A DNA stretch of 64,000 nucleotides, from assembly GCF_002093625.1 (NCBI RefSeq), contig NZ_MRWD01000023.1:1-64000 (forward strand), in the 5' to 3' direction. The stretch is from Rouxiella silvae (GTDB lineage: Bacteria; Pseudomonadota; Gammaproteobacteria; Enterobacterales; Enterobacteriaceae). Every line of letters starts with the position of its first letter. Position 1 is the first letter of the stretch. Under the pieces are notes generated by a model, which worked only from the letters and a program-made list of their open reading frames with translations, ran no database searches and was not told the origin of the DNA. The position numbers were made by a program, and so were the translations under genes. Positions 37,885 through 48,668 of this stretch are shown piece by piece.

Positions 37885-37887
37885 AAC

Positions 37888-38934
37888 TTAGAGGGTAATC
37901 CAGAATAGCAAGGCGAGTACGACCAGTAGAATAAGGGTTAACCACATGCCGCCGTTAGGCTGCATCGATTTCGGCAGCAGGACAATAAGCGCGTTCGCGG
38001 GGGCTGATGGCTCAGGGCGCAGGTTTTTCGCGCCCTGAGTTTCTGGCGTCTCATGACGTGAGGTGTTGCTGACGCGCTGATTGAAAAGTACACGGATCAA
38101 AGTATTCACCTGCGCGGTGAGCAGCGGCGTATTAGTATCTGCATGGTAATTGCTGACAACGTAGTCATTCAGACGCTGCTGTTCCTGCTCGGTAGCCGGT
38201 TGTTTTAGTACGCTGAGCAGGCTGGTTAGCGTCGGCGATGTTTGCTGACTGACGGTGATTTTAACCTGCGCAAACTGCGTCAGCAGCGGAAAATGTTTGG
38301 CCGGAATAGGATCACCCACCTTCACACCGATCATCACAAAAAGCTCTTGCCATATTTTGGCAGGTGCTTCACCGGTTGCCGCACTGAGTTTGGTCACTGA
38401 CTGTTGTAGACTGTTGTGTTCCGCAGGCAGCAAGGGACGATCCATGATGGTGGTCAACTGCGGCTGTGGAATGGTCATTTCCCGTGACTGAATCAACACC
38501 AGCACTTTTTCAAGCTGCTCGTGGCTCAGTTGGCTGAGCACGGTGTGACCGAAATTTTGACGGATAAAATCGCTGACCGCCTGACGGTTGTTACCCAGCG
38601 GCAGCAGTTCGGTCAGCTGCTGCAGTAGCTGACGGGACGCATGGCCGCCCTGCGCCTGATGAAGTTTGTTATTGAGCAGTAATTCAGCCTGAGCAAACTG
38701 GCTAGTAGTCAGTTCGCCGTCGTGTGGAAGGGCAAGCTCATGACGCAGGTTGGCCCAGATTTCAGGCGACTTCATGGCAGTTAACGCCATCAGCTTAACG
38801 ATCAGTTTTTCAAGACTGGTGCGCTGCGCCGGGGTGAGAGGCTGGTTTTCACCTGCGCCAGCAGGGACTGTTTGGGCATCACGCTGTTCCCGCTTCTTGC
38901 CAACGGGGGAGCTTTCGCCACTCAAAGGTTGCAT
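37888..38934 (-). CDS. flk: flagellar assembly regulator Flk
   Basis: A 348-residue protein anchored by a C-terminal membrane segment (~residues 328-346). The N-terminus is soluble with PLTPAQRTSLEKLIVKL, LGNNRQAVSDFIRQNFG and the family's DRPLLPAEHNSLQQSVTKL. Flk monitors P/L ring completion and prevents early FlgM export in Salmonella. Here it is separated from pdxB by an EamA/AraC pair, whereas in E. coli the two are adjacent. Confidence 0.88.
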   Translation of the reverse strand: MQPLSGESSPVGKKREQRDAQTVPAGAGENQPLTPAQRTSLEKLIVKLMALTAMKSPEIWANLRHELALPHDGELTTSQFAQAELLLNNKLHQAQGGHASRQLLQQLTELLPLGNNRQAVSDFIRQNFGHTVLSQLSHEQLEKVLVLIQSREMTIPQPQLTTIMDRPLLPAEHNSLQQSVTKLSAATGEAPAKIWQELFVMIGVKVGDPIPAKHFPLLTQFAQVKITVSQQTSPTLTSLLSVLKQPATEQEQQRLNDYVVSNYHADTNTPLLTAQVNTLIRVLFNQRVSNTSRHETPETQGAKNLRPEPSAPANALIVLLPKSMQPNGGMWLTLILLVVLALLFWITL

Positions 38935-39091
38935 ATTACCAGTCCTTGCTAAGAGTTTTTACCGCCCCGACAGGTTGAATTCAGGGGCAATAGAGGTGTT
39001 AAACACGGCGTCGAGCGCACAAGAGCGACATCATACAGATAATTACCCTCGTTCGACACCGTGAATACCGCCATAGCAGAGATTCTTTGCG

Positions 39092-40006
39092 TTAACTTTC
39101 CTGTTTATGGTCTACGAGTTGCGTTCCTTTACGTGCGCCGAACAGTGGAGTGCGCAATCTCTGCGCCAGTATCACGCCAACCAGCGTAACTCCGCCACCG
39201 ATAAGGTGATAACTGTGCAACTGTTCATGCAAAAAGATCACCGCAATGACTGCGGTGAAAATCGGCGTCAGGTTCATAAAAATGGTAGCCAAATTGGCAC
39301 CAAGATGATGTACGCCTTTGATCCACAGGAAAGGGGCAATTATCGATGCCGGAATACCTGCAAAAAGCACCAATGGTATATTTTGTGAGTTTAATTGTAC
39401 GTTGTTCGCCATAAGGAAATTGGGAAGTAGCATCAAAACGCCGAAAATAATCTGCACATACAGCGACTGCCAGTTTGGAACTGGAATGGCCCAGCGTTTG
39501 GTTAACACGCCGTACAAAGCGTAGGACGCCGAAGCGGCAAACATCATCAATTCACCCATGCCAATGCCTTGCTGCAACAGCATTTGGGGATGCCCAGAAC
39601 TGACCAGCCATATCAGGCCACCCAGTGAAACGATGCTGCCGAGTGCAATCCCCACCGTCGGCACCACGCTTAATACTACCAGGCTGATTAATACGGTCAG
39701 CAGCGGTATGAGTGAGGCAATAATGCCCATGAACAGCGCGCTTACGGTGTGGGCGGCATAGTAGGCCAGGCTTTGGTACAACACCATGCCCAGCAGGCCG
39801 AGAGTCATAAATTTCCACCAATACTTTTTAATCTCCGCGCGGTTGCGCCAAACGCCGGGCAGGATGAACGGTGTTAACGTTAATAACGCTAATAGCCAGC
39901 GATAGAAAGAAATGGCGGCTGGGTCGATAGCCCCGGCTGCGGCTTTGCTTACCACGGCATTTAACGACCAGATAAGGACCGCGAAGAGTGGGAAGAGCAG
40001 GTTCAT
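39092..40006 (-). CDS. EamA/DMT-family exporter
   Basis: A 304-residue protein with ten hydrophobic segments made of two EamA repeats: MNLLFPLFAVLIWSLNAVVS at the N-terminus and GVLTKRWAIPVPNWQS in the middle of the second repeat. Drug/metabolite exporters of this family act at the inner membrane; the substrate is unknown. The ATG at 40006 is preferred to the TTG at 40021. Divergent from an AraC regulator, a common local control pair. Confidence 0.8.
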   Translation of the reverse strand: MNLLFPLFAVLIWSLNAVVSKAAAGAIDPAAISFYRWLLALLTLTPFILPGVWRNRAEIKKYWWKFMTLGLLGMVLYQSLAYYAAHTVSALFMGIIASLIPLLTVLISLVVLSVVPTVGIALGSIVSLGGLIWLVSSGHPQMLLQQGIGMGELMMFAASASYALYGVLTKRWAIPVPNWQSLYVQIIFGVLMLLPNFLMANNVQLNSQNIPLVLFAGIPASIIAPFLWIKGVHHLGANLATIFMNLTPIFTAVIAVIFLHEQLHSYHLIGGGVTLVGVILAQRLRTPLFGARKGTQLVDHKQES

Positions 40007-40139
40007 AAGTAATGTCCGCAATAAATTATCCCTCTAGTGTAATACTGTCTGGTTTTTTATATATACTGATAATCAGACATCTTTTTTCGTAAATCAGCCA
40101 ATTTAGCATGACGTCATCGGCGCGGTGAGAATCAATAGC

Positions 40140-40970
40140 ATGGCGACTAAAAGCAACAGCAATAGCAATAAAATCAGGCCGACCTCCGGGCGTAAACGGT
40201 CTGAAGCCCGAAGCTTTCCCTTGTCAACGCTGGCACCCGAGACGCTACTGTTTCGTGGAGAAACGGTAAGCGCCAATACCGAATACGCTTCTCATTCACA
40301 CCGTTGGAGTCAGATCATCTGTGTGAAGTCCGGCGTTTTGGCCATGCAGGTCGCCGGTCAGCGCTATCTTGCACCGCCGGAGTTCGCTTTGTGGATCCCA
40401 GCAGGAACCGTGCACTCGAGCTACAACCGTAAAACAACACGATTTTATGCTATCGACATCGCCACCCATCTTGATGCAGGACTGCCAAAAACACCGTGCT
40501 TGCTCAATCTTACGCCCGTTTTTAACGCTATTGCCGAAGACTGTTTTTCACGCGGTCTTTCCGTTCCCATCACGGAGTCGGACGTGCGCATGAGTCAGGT
40601 ACTGCTGGACCAAATTGCCGTCTGTCCGTGTCTGAGTACCTATCTGCCCAACTCTGACGACAAGCTGCTGGCGCCCATTTTATCGGCGCTGGAGAAAGAT
40701 CCTGCCAACAATCTTTCGCTGGCCGAGTGGGCAAAGCGGGTCTATACCTCCGAGCGGACCCTTTCGCGACGCTGCCAAGACGAGCTGGGTATGGCGTTCA
40801 GCGAATGGCGGCAACGACTGCGTTTTTTGCACGCTATTTCTCTGCTTGAGCAGGGTAAAAGCGTGCGTGAAGTCGCGTTGGACGTCGGCTATAGCTCATC
40901 TTCGGCGTTTATTACCATGTTCGTACAAATCTCGGGCACCACGCCGCAGCGTTTTCGTACGGAACAATAA
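40140..40970 (+). CDS. AraC-family transcription regulator with cupin domain
   Basis: About 276 residues. The N-terminal cupin has SHSHRWSQIICVKSGVLAMQ and PPEFALWIPAGTVHSS. The C-terminal double helix-turn-helix has LAEWAKRVYTSERTLSRRC and VREVALDVGYSSSSAFITMF. The domain order matches NimR/YeaM-type regulators that control a neighbouring exporter. The ATG at 40140 or GTG at 40125 may be the start. It probably regulates the divergent EamA gene. Confidence 0.85.
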   Translation: MATKSNSNSNKIRPTSGRKRSEARSFPLSTLAPETLLFRGETVSANTEYASHSHRWSQIICVKSGVLAMQVAGQRYLAPPEFALWIPAGTVHSSYNRKTTRFYAIDIATHLDAGLPKTPCLLNLTPVFNAIAEDCFSRGLSVPITESDVRMSQVLLDQIAVCPCLSTYLPNSDDKLLAPILSALEKDPANNLSLAEWAKRVYTSERTLSRRCQDELGMAFSEWRQRLRFLHAISLLEQGKSVREVALDVGYSSSSAFITMFVQISGTTPQRFRTEQ

Positions 40971-41066
40971 TTGGCTGTCTATATTAATCGACTGACTCTA
41001 TATAGATAGCTGAACAGCTATGGCAAAATGGCTGTCAATTTTTTAGCACGGCAAGCGGAGAAAAGC

Positions 41067-42194
41067 GTGAAAATCCTGGTTGATGAAAATATGCCTTATG
41101 CGGTCGAATTGTTTAGCCGCTTGGGTGAAGTACAGGCCGTTGCGGGTCGTCCCATTCCTCAAGATGCGCTGGCTTCGGCGGATGCTCTGATGGTGCGTTC
41201 GGTCACCAAGGTCAACGAGAGCCTGTTGAGCGGCACGCCGGTAAAATTTGTCGGTACAGCCACTGCCGGTACTGACCACGTAGACGATGCCTGGTTGCAG
41301 CAGGCCGGTGTGGGATTTTCTGCCGCGCCCGGCTGTAACGCTATTGCCGTGGTTGAGTACGTCTTTTCTTCTCTGCTGATCCTCGCGCAGCGTGACGGTT
41401 TCTCGCTGCGCGATAAAACGGTGGGAATTATCGGCGTCGGCAACGTTGGTTCACGTCTTAAGGCCCGCCTGACGGCACTGGGTATTCGCACACTTCTTTG
41501 CGACCCTCCGCGTGCCCAGCACGACAGCAGCGAAACTTTCTGGCCGCTTGAAAAGCTGGTGGCCGAGGCTGATATTCTTACCTTCCATACTCCGCTAAAT
41601 CAGTCTGGTCCTGACAAAACGTATCATCTGGTTGACGAAGCCCTGCTGGCCGCCTTGAAGCCGGACGCGATTCTCGTTAACGCCTGTCGGGGGGAGGTGG
41701 TGGATAATGCCGCGCTGCTGAGCGCGCTGAACGGCGAGAAGAAACTCACGGCGGTATTGGACGTATGGGAACCCGAGCCAGAACTGTCTTTGGCACTGCT
41801 GGAGAAGGTTGCCATCGGTACAGCGCACATCGCAGGCTACAGCCTTGAGGGTAAAGCGCGCGGTACTACGCAGGTTTTTGAGGCATATAGCCAGTTTATT
41901 GGCCAGCCGCAGCAGGTTCCGCTTGAAAGTCTGCTGCCCGCGCCCGAATTCGGTGAAGTCCTGCTGCGCGGTGAGCTCACCGAAGCTAAGCTGCTGCGTC
42001 TGGCGCACTTAGTGTATGATGTGCGGCGCGATGATGCCCCGCTGCGTAGAGTAGCCGGTAAAAGCGGTGAATTTGACCGTTTGCGCAAGTTTTATGAAGA
42101 GCGTCGCGAGTGGTCATCACTGTTAGTGCACTGTGATAACCCAGAGACCGCCAGCCTGTTGAAAAAACTCGGCTTTAATAGCGACGTTGCTTAA
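41067..42194 (+). CDS. pdxB: erythronate-4-phosphate dehydrogenase PdxB
   Basis: A 375-residue D-2-hydroxyacid dehydrogenase of vitamin B6 synthesis. The N-terminus is [19 protein letters not shown], the NAD site is [16 protein letters not shown], catalytic Arg lies in [10 protein letters not shown], and [13 protein letters not shown] holds the His. The GTG at 41067 has CGGAG 6 bases upstream and matches the family start; the upstream ATG at 41028 is rejected. Confidence 0.95.
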   Translation: MKILVDENMPYAVELFSRLGEVQAVAGRPIPQDALASADALMVRSVTKVNESLLSGTPVKFVGTATAGTDHVDDAWLQQAGVGFSAAPGCNAIAVVEYVFSSLLILAQRDGFSLRDKTVGIIGVGNVGSRLKARLTALGIRTLLCDPPRAQHDSSETFWPLEKLVAEADILTFHTPLNQSGPDKTYHLVDEALLAALKPDAILVNACRGEVVDNAALLSALNGEKKLTAVLDVWEPEPELSLALLEKVAIGTAHIAGYSLEGKARGTTQVFEAYSQFIGQPQQVPLESLLPAPEFGEVLLRGELTEAKLLRLAHLVYDVRRDDAPLRRVAGKSGEFDRLRKFYEERREWSSLLVHCDNPETASLLKKLGFNSDVA

Positions 42195-42301
42195 GGTCCC
42201 GATAAGGTTCCTACCGTATCCTTCTGTTATTATTATTTATCAGGGCGGAGTAAATCCCGCCCCTTTTAGTTTGTAGTCTGAAATTTTTGGAGAAAACCAA
42301 C

Positions 42302-43312
42302 ATGTCTGATGGCTGGAATATCGCGCTGCTTGGCGCCACTGGCGCGGTAGGTGATGCGCTACTGGAGCTCCTGTCTGAACGTCAGTTCCCGGTTGGTGAG
42401 CTTTTCCCGCTGGCGAGTGAGCGCAGCGCCGGACAAACGATTCGCTATAACGGCAAAAGCATGCTGGTGCGCGACGCCGCCGAGTTTGACTGGTCGCAGG
42501 TGCAGCTGGCGTTTTTTGTTGCCGGTAAAGACGCTTCGGCAAAGTATGCAGAAGAGGCGGCTAATCAGGGCTGCCTGGTTATCGACAGCAGCGGTCTTTT
42601 CTCGATGGAAAATGATATTCCGCTGGTGGTGCCATCGGTAAACCCTGACGTACTGATGCACTATCGCAACCGCAACATTGTTGCCGTTGCTGATAGCCTG
42701 ACCAGCCAACTGCTGACCGCCATCAAGCCGCTGACCGAGCTGGCTGGACTGTCGCGCCTTCACGTGACGTCTCTGCTGTCCGTTTCAGCCTTGGGCAAAG
42801 CCGCCGTTGACGACCTGGCCGGACAGAGCGCGCGTTTGCTCAACGGTATTCCGGCTGAAGAGGGCATTTTCAGCAAACAGCTGGCATTCAATCTGTTGCC
42901 GCTGCTCAATGATAACGAAGGTAGCGTGTTGGAAGAGCGTCGCCTGGTGGATCAGGTGCGTAAAGTGGTTCAGGACGACGGCCTGCATATTTCGGTAAGC
43001 TGTGTACAGTCTCCGGTATTTTATGGCCATGCACAGGTTGTTCACTTAGAAGGGCTGCGTCCGATTTCTGCCGACGAAGCCCGCACAGAGCTGGAAAATG
43101 CCGACGATATCAACCTCAGCGAGGAAGACGATTTCCCGACTCAGGTCAGCGATGCGTCCGGTAATTCGTCGCTTAGCATTGGCTGTATCCGCAATGATTA
43201 TGGTATTCCCGAACTGATTCAGTTTTGGTCGGTGGCAGACAACGTTCGCTTTGGCGGCGCCCTAATGGCGGTTGAAACTGCAGAAAAGCTGATCCAGGAG
43301 TACTGGTACTAA
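42302..43312 (+). CDS. usg: semialdehyde dehydrogenase-like protein Usg
   Basis: A 336-residue protein of the aspartate-semialdehyde dehydrogenase superfamily, with a Rossmann start [18 protein letters not shown]. The catalytic Cys of true Asd is not at its usual place: the matching region reads [16 protein letters not shown]. So it is probably not an active dehydrogenase. Function unknown. The ATG at 42302 is chosen to match the family; TAATG overlap with truA couples translation. Confidence 0.9.
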   Translation: MSDGWNIALLGATGAVGDALLELLSERQFPVGELFPLASERSAGQTIRYNGKSMLVRDAAEFDWSQVQLAFFVAGKDASAKYAEEAANQGCLVIDSSGLFSMENDIPLVVPSVNPDVLMHYRNRNIVAVADSLTSQLLTAIKPLTELAGLSRLHVTSLLSVSALGKAAVDDLAGQSARLLNGIPAEEGIFSKQLAFNLLPLLNDNEGSVLEERRLVDQVRKVVQDDGLHISVSCVQSPVFYGHAQVVHLEGLRPISADEARTELENADDINLSEEDDFPTQVSDASGNSSLSIGCIRNDYGIPELIQFWSVADNVRFGGALMAVETAEKLIQEYWY

Positions 43313-44145
43313 TGTCTGTCGAGCAACACGTTGACACGCAGCCGTCAGCCGTTATCGCTGAACGTATTGCCCTGGGAATTGAGTACGACGGCAGCCGCTA
43401 TTATGGTTGGCAGCGTCAGCAGGAAGTCGACAGCGTTCAGGCCTGTTTGGAAAAGGCGCTGAGCCGCGTTGCCGATGCGCCGATTACCGTGCAGTGCGCG
43501 GGGAGAACCGACGCGGGCGTGAGCGCAACCGGCCAGGTGGTACATTTTGATACGCCAATAATTCGCAAAGATGCGGCCTGGACGATGGGGGTCAATACTC
43601 ATCTGCCCAAAGATATTGCCGTGCGCTGGGTCAGTCACGTCGGTGAGGATTTTCATGCACGTTTTAGCGCTACGGCTCGTCGCTATCGCTATGTGATTTA
43701 CAATCATCGCTACCGCCCCGGAATTTTAAATCACGGAATAACGCACGTCCATATGCCGCTTGATGTTGAAAAAATGCAGCGGGCAGGGCAATGTTTGCTG
43801 GGCGAAAATGATTTTACCTCATTTCGTGCCGTACAGTGCCAGTCGAGAACGCCTTGGCGTTTTATGATGCATTTGAACGTCAGTCGCTTTGGACATTATG
43901 TTGTGGTGGATATTAAGGCCAACGCGTTCGTTCACCATATGGTGCGCAATATTGTTGGCAGCCTGGTTGAAATAGGCGCTGGCAACCAGCCTGAAAGCTG
44001 GATGGCAGAGCTGCTGGCTGCGAAAAACAGAAATCTTGCTGCCGCGACCGCCAAGGCTGAAGGGTTGTATCTTGTTGCCGTTGATTATCCCGAAAAGTTT
44101 GCGTTGCCGAAGGTTACGCTGGGCCCGCTGTTTCTTGCCGATTGA
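43312..44145 (+). CDS. truA: tRNA pseudouridine(38-40) synthase TruA
   Basis: A 277-residue pseudouridine synthase for the tRNA anticodon arm. The catalytic Asp lies in [18 protein letters not shown] (~residue 66), and [10 protein letters not shown] and [16 protein letters not shown] are typical. Translationally coupled to usg. Confidence 0.95.
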   Translation: MSVEQHVDTQPSAVIAERIALGIEYDGSRYYGWQRQQEVDSVQACLEKALSRVADAPITVQCAGRTDAGVSATGQVVHFDTPIIRKDAAWTMGVNTHLPKDIAVRWVSHVGEDFHARFSATARRYRYVIYNHRYRPGILNHGITHVHMPLDVEKMQRAGQCLLGENDFTSFRAVQCQSRTPWRFMMHLNVSRFGHYVVVDIKANAFVHHMVRNIVGSLVEIGAGNQPESWMAELLAAKNRNLAAATAKAEGLYLVAVDYPEKFALPKVTLGPLFLAD

Positions 44146-44165
44146 AGGACACATGAGGTAATACC

Positions 44166-44834
44166 ATGGAATTTATCCACTATATCGTTGATTTTATCCT
44201 GCATATTGATGTGCATCTTACTGAACTCGTCGCGAACTATGGCGCATGGGTGTATGCCATTTTGTTCCTGATACTGTTCTGCGAAACCGGATTGGTGGTC
44301 ACGCCATTCTTACCGGGTGACTCTTTGCTATTTGTAGCGGGGGCGCTTGCTGCTCTCCCCACTAACAGTCTCGACGTTCACGTGATGGTATTTTTGATGG
44401 TGGTGGCCGCAGTAATAGGGGATGCGGTTAACTACACCATTGGACGTTTGTTTGGTGCGAAACTGTTCGCTAATCCAAATTCAAAAATTTTCCGTCAAAG
44501 TTATTTGGACCAAACGCACAAATTTTACGAGAAACACGGCGGTAAAACGATTATTCTTGCGCGCTTTGTGCCAATTGTTCGTACTTTTGCGCCTTTTGTT
44601 GCCGGCATGGGACGTATGTCTTATCGCCAGTTTGCCACCTATAACGTGATCGGTGCCCTGATTTGGGTACTGCTATTAACCTATGCTGGCTATCTTTTTG
44701 GCAACGTGCCGTTTGTGCAGAACAATTTGAAATTCGTGATCGTCGCCATTATCGTTGTCTCTGTTTTGCCAGCGATTATCGAGGTTGTCCGTCACCGTAA
44801 AGCCGCGGGCAAAACAGGCGAGCGGCCAAACTAA
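44166..44834 (+). CDS. dedA: DedA-family inner-membrane protein
   Basis: A 222-residue multi-span protein. The DedA features are [19 protein letters not shown] (~residues 38-56) and [19 protein letters not shown] (~135-153). The family is linked to flipping of undecaprenyl phosphate and lipids and to envelope proton-motive-force balance. It follows truA and precedes accD as in E. coli. Confidence 0.93.
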   Translation: MEFIHYIVDFILHIDVHLTELVANYGAWVYAILFLILFCETGLVVTPFLPGDSLLFVAGALAALPTNSLDVHVMVFLMVVAAVIGDAVNYTIGRLFGAKLFANPNSKIFRQSYLDQTHKFYEKHGGKTIILARFVPIVRTFAPFVAGMGRMSYRQFATYNVIGALIWVLLLTYAGYLFGNVPFVQNNLKFVIVAIIVVSVLPAIIEVVRHRKAAGKTGERPN

Positions 44835-44883
44835 CGCACAGGTCAGGTCCTGACTTTAGCGATATTTCTTAAAATTAAAGTTA

Positions 44884-44940
44884 TTAAACCAAAGGGTAAG
44901 ACCAGTTTTTTATCTACAGTCTTGCCCTGTTATGGTTTAA
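44884..44940 (+). promoter_or_regulatory. long imperfect dyad in the accD leader region
   Basis: TTAAACCA (44884-44891), AGGGTAAGAC (44893-44902), 16-base loop, GTCTTGCCCT (44919-44928), TGGTTTAA (44933-44940). The inner arms pair over 10 positions with one G-U, and the outer arms pair over eight. There is no T-run after it, so it is not a usual terminator. It could be an mRNA structure in the accD leader. Confidence 0.5.
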
Positions 44941-45116
44941 TGAGCGACATTTGTGGTCTGTTCCTGCGAGCAACCCCTCCTGCTTGATGGTTTTAACGGC
45001 AATAGCCGCATGAAACATCAGGTTTAATGGGGGCGGTTTTTGAGTTAAAAGCAGGGGACTTGTTACAGCATGAACAGCGAACTGGCGCGTGCCAGGTTCA
45101 AACAGAAAGGTCATCG

Positions 45117-46037
45117 ATGAGCTGGATTGAACGAATTCTTAATAAAAGCAACATCTCGCAAACCCGTAAAGCAAGCATTCCAGAAGGTGTCTGGACCAAA
45201 TGCGATAGCTGTGGTCAGGTGTTATACCGCGCTGAACTCGAGCGCAATCTGATGGTTTGTCCTAAGTGTGATCACCACATGCGTATGTCTGCACGTATGC
45301 GTCTGTTCACTTTTATGGACGAAGGTAGCGAGGTCGAATTGGGTAGTGAGCTTGAGCCTAAAGATTTGCTTAAGTTTAAAGACTCCAAAAAATATAAAGA
45401 TCGTCTGGTAGCAGCTCAGAAAGAGACAGATGAAAAAGACGCGATGGTGGTAATGAAAGGCACCCTGTACGGCATGCCTATTGTTGTTGCTGCGTTTGAA
45501 TTTGCCTTTATGGGGGGGTCTATGGCCTCCGTTGTCGGCGCACGTTTTGTGCGTGGCGTTGAGCAGGCGATGGAAGATAACTGTCCGCTGGTTTGTTTCT
45601 CTGCAAGCGGCGGTGCTCGCATGCAGGAAGCGCTGATGTCACTGATGCAGATGGCGAAAACCAGTGCTGCGCTGGCAAAACTGCAAGAGCGCGGCTTGCC
45701 TTATATCTCGGTGATGACAGACCCAACGATGGGTGGTGTTTCCGCCAGCTTGGCGATGCTTGGCGATATCAACGTTGCTGAACCTAAAGCGCTGATTGGC
45801 TTTGCGGGACCTCGCGTTATTGAGCAAACCGTTCGTGAAAAACTGCCGCCGGGCTTCCAGCGCAGTGAGTTCCTTATCGAGAAAGGGGCGATTGACATGA
45901 TCGTTCGTCGTCCTGACTTGCGTAACAAACTGGGCAGCGTGCTAGCCAAATTGACCGGTCATCCTGAGCCAAAAGTCACCGAAGTACCTGTTGTTAAAGC
46001 AGATGACGCTTCAACAGATAATCATCAGGATGCCTGA
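45117..46037 (+). CDS. accD: acetyl-CoA carboxylase carboxyltransferase subunit beta AccD
   Basis: A 306-residue subunit that with AccA transfers CO2 from carboxybiotin to acetyl-CoA. The N-terminal zinc ribbon is [10 protein letters not shown]...CPKCDHH (~residues 27-49). The crotonase-like part has [30 protein letters not shown] and [15 protein letters not shown]. The ATG at 45117 gives the family start MSWIERIL. A large hairpin lies in the region upstream. Confidence 0.96.
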   Translation: MSWIERILNKSNISQTRKASIPEGVWTKCDSCGQVLYRAELERNLMVCPKCDHHMRMSARMRLFTFMDEGSEVELGSELEPKDLLKFKDSKKYKDRLVAAQKETDEKDAMVVMKGTLYGMPIVVAAFEFAFMGGSMASVVGARFVRGVEQAMEDNCPLVCFSASGGARMQEALMSLMQMAKTSAALAKLQERGLPYISVMTDPTMGGVSASLAMLGDINVAEPKALIGFAGPRVIEQTVREKLPPGFQRSEFLIEKGAIDMIVRRPDLRNKLGSVLAKLTGHPEPKVTEVPVVKADDASTDNHQDA

Positions 46038-46257
46038 TAGGCTGCATTAATAGCCTGTACGCGTGAAAAGGGCGGCAATATTGTTTGCCGCCTTTACCCC
46101 CATCTGTTGGGTAATGAGTGCGGGTAATAAGTAAAATAGGCTGGTATCCAGCGTCGTGCGCAAGTGCTGACAAAGGGGCATTGCCTGTCGTAAAGTCCGG
46201 TAATGCATGTCCTTCAGATTCATAATGATTCTGAATAGATTAAGTTAGGCGGGACTT

Positions 46258-47538
46258 ATGCAAAAGACTCTTATTCCTGAAGCCACGTCGCCTTTGGTCA
46301 CGTGGCTTCATTATCTTGAAAATCTCCATTCCCAGGCGATTGAACTCGGTTTAGATCGGGTAAAAGCCGTTGCTTCACGCATGAATCTTCTGACTCCCGC
46401 CCCTAAAGTATTCACCGTTGCGGGTACCAATGGCAAAGGCACTACCTGCCGCACGCTTGAAGCCGTGCTGATGGCCGCCGGTTACCGGGTCGGGGTTTAC
46501 AGTTCTCCGCACCTGGTTCGCTACACCGAGCGCGTGCGCATTCAAGGGCAAGAGCTTAGCGAAGCGGAGCACTGCCAGTCGTTTGCGCTGCTTGAGGCTG
46601 GCCGGGGTGATATTTCGCTGACCTATTTTGAATACGGTACACTTTCTGCGCTGCAGCTGTTCAAGCAGGCCGCTCTGGACGTGGTTATCCTTGAAGTCGG
46701 GCTTGGCGGAAGACTAGACGCCACCAACATTGTGGATGCCAACGTTTCTGTGGTCACCAGCATTGCTCTCGACCACACGGACTGGTTAGGCCCCGACTGC
46801 GAAAGTATTGGCCGAGAAAAAGCCGGTGTCTTCCGCCAAAACTGTCCTGCCATCGTCGGTGAAATTGACATGCCACAGACCATTGCCGACGTGGCTAATG
46901 AAAAAGGTGCTCTGCTGCATCGCGTAGGCCACGACTGGCATTATCAGGTCAGCAGTACGGATTGGAACTGGCGCTGCGAAGGCGAAGGCGCGGCTCATTA
47001 CGAAAACTTGCCGCTGCCCAACGTTCCGCTGGCCAATGCGGCTACGGCGCTGGCGGCGCTGCACTATTCTGACCTGAACGTTTCTGAAGATGCGATTTAT
47101 ACTGGCCTGCAGCAGGCCTCTTTGCCGGGGCGTTTTCAGGTGATCAGTGAGTCGCCTAGACTTATCCTCGACGTTGCACACAATCCGCACGCCGCGGGCT
47201 ATTTGGCCGGTAAACTTTCTGATTTGCCAAGGCAGGGCGGAAAAGTGCGTGCAGTTATCGGTATGTTATTGGATAAAGACATTGCGGGAACGTTGGACTG
47301 TCTTAAACCGCAGGTTGACGTTTGGTACTGCGCGCCGCTTGAAGGGCCGCGTGGTGCCGACGTATCAGCGTTGACAGAACATCTTCCGCAGGCGTTTTCT
47401 TTCACCGATGTGGTGAGTGCATGGAGACAGGCGATGCAGGATGCTGAAACTCAGGATATTGTTATAGTCTGTGGATCATTTCATACCGTAGCGCATGTGA
47501 TGGCTGCGTTAGATACGGGGAATACCAGTGGCAAGTAA
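46258..47538 (+). CDS. folC: dihydrofolate/folylpolyglutamate synthase FolC
   Basis: A 426-residue Mur-ligase-family enzyme adding glutamate to dihydropteroate and folates. The P-loop is VAGTNGKGTTCRTLE (~residues 57-71), and the family's VGLGGRLDATNIVD and LDVAHNPHAA follow. The dedD GTG lies within its end, so the two are coupled. Confidence 0.95.
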   Translation: MQKTLIPEATSPLVTWLHYLENLHSQAIELGLDRVKAVASRMNLLTPAPKVFTVAGTNGKGTTCRTLEAVLMAAGYRVGVYSSPHLVRYTERVRIQGQELSEAEHCQSFALLEAGRGDISLTYFEYGTLSALQLFKQAALDVVILEVGLGGRLDATNIVDANVSVVTSIALDHTDWLGPDCESIGREKAGVFRQNCPAIVGEIDMPQTIADVANEKGALLHRVGHDWHYQVSSTDWNWRCEGEGAAHYENLPLPNVPLANAATALAALHYSDLNVSEDAIYTGLQQASLPGRFQVISESPRLILDVAHNPHAAGYLAGKLSDLPRQGGKVRAVIGMLLDKDIAGTLDCLKPQVDVWYCAPLEGPRGADVSALTEHLPQAFSFTDVVSAWRQAMQDAETQDIVIVCGSFHTVAHVMAALDTGNTSGK

Positions 47539-48304
47539 GTTTCAAAATCGTCTGGTTGGCACCGTAATTCTGGTCGCGCTGGGGGTCATCATTCTCCCAG
47601 GGCTGCTTGATGGAAAAAAGAAGCACTATGAGGATGAGTTCGCGTCGATTCCGTTGGTGCCTAAACCAGGGGATGCTCAGGAGCAGGACAGCACAGGACA
47701 GGTAACGCAGTCTTTGCCGGCACAACCTCCTGAAGGGGCGGGTGACGCTGTTAATGCCGGTGCGGCAGAGGCGGCTCACGCCGCCGCGCAGGCTGACGGC
47801 GCAGGTGAGGAAGACGGCGATGCAACGGTGAGCGCACCACCGCCGAAATCTCAGCCTAAGACCTTAACGCCACCGAGCCACGTTGAATCGCGTCCCGCTC
47901 AGCAAACGAGACCTGCGCAGACGAAACCAGTACCGACCAAGGCCGCCGAGCCGAAGAAAGTTGAGCCAAAGCGCGTAGAGTCCAAGCCGGTTGAAACGCC
48001 TAAGGCGGAACCTAAGTCACAGGCGACCGAGAAGCCAGCAACGGCAGAAAAAGCGCCGGTGGGCCAATCTTATGTGGTGCAGCTGGGTGCATTGAAAAAT
48101 GCCGACAAGGTGAACGAGATTGTCGCGAAGCTGCGTCTGTCAGGCTATCGCGCCTATACGGTTCCGGCTACGCCGGTTCAGGGGCAGATAACCCGCGTCT
48201 TCGTCGGACCCGAGGCCAACAGGCAAAATCTTGAGTCGTCGCTGCCGGCGTTGAAAAATGCCAGTGGATTGAGCGGCGTCGTGCGTTCGTACTCGACGAA
48301 ATAA
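47528..48304 (+). CDS. dedD: SPOR-domain cell division protein DedD
   Basis: A 258-residue bitopic protein. One membrane segment (~residues 9-27) is followed by a long Pro/Lys/Glu-rich linker with repeated EPK/KPV units (~100-175) and then a SPOR domain (SYVVQLGALKNADKVNEIV..., ~180-258). SPOR domains bind denuded glycan at the septum. The linker is longer than in E. coli (220 aa). It starts with GTG inside folC. Confidence 0.92.
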   Translation: MASKFQNRLVGTVILVALGVIILPGLLDGKKKHYEDEFASIPLVPKPGDAQEQDSTGQVTQSLPAQPPEGAGDAVNAGAAEAAHAAAQADGAGEEDGDATVSAPPPKSQPKTLTPPSHVESRPAQQTRPAQTKPVPTKAAEPKKVEPKRVESKPVETPKAEPKSQATEKPATAEKAPVGQSYVVQLGALKNADKVNEIVAKLRLSGYRAYTVPATPVQGQITRVFVGPEANRQNLESSLPALKNASGLSGVVRSYSTK

Positions 48305-48349
48305 AGACCCGTTATTTTGTAACGTGCAGAGCATTTGATTGTGCTTAAT

Positions 48350-48385
48350 CACCCCGGTCACCTGGTCATCCAGGTCGCCGGGGTG
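48350..48385. terminator. large hairpin after dedD, possible terminator
   Basis: CACCCCGG (48350-48357) pairs with CCGGGGTG (48378-48385), with a second stem CCTGG/CCAGG inside. Only TTTGTG follows, so terminator strength is doubtful. The 364-base dedD-cvpA gap otherwise contains the PurR box and the cvpA promoter region. Confidence 0.5.
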
Positions 48386-48542
48386 TTTGTGATTAGAGCG
48401 CGCCTGTTCCCAGGCTGCCGCTGTATAAGCAAACTGTGCCCTTTTCATTTAACTTTTATTTAAAAGATTTTGTTATCTTTTTGCGATGGTTGATGTTTTT
48501 TTCACCGCAATGAATAATTTGGCTGACCGGCAGATTTCCCCT

Positions 48543-48558
48543 ACGCAAACGTTTTCTT
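48543..48558 (+). promoter_or_regulatory. PurR box of cvpA-purF
   Basis: ACGCAAACGTTTTCTT matches the PurR palindrome ACGCAAACGTTTGCGT in the left half and centre. It lies about 110 bases before cvpA, as in E. coli where PurR represses cvpA-purF-ubiX. Confidence 0.75.
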
Positions 48559-48668
48559 TTTCTGTTAGAATTCGCAGCGATTTGGATGCCGGGCAAGTTT
48601 TTCCCAGAGTAACTGTCGCTTAAGCAGCAGAGACGAAGGGTCTTATCCTGGATGAGATTGATAAAGTG

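Noticed and set aside
42302-43312. Usg as an active aspartate-semialdehyde dehydrogenase
   Set aside because: The catalytic Cys region of true Asd proteins is replaced ([10 protein letters not shown]), and the gene is in the usual usg position.
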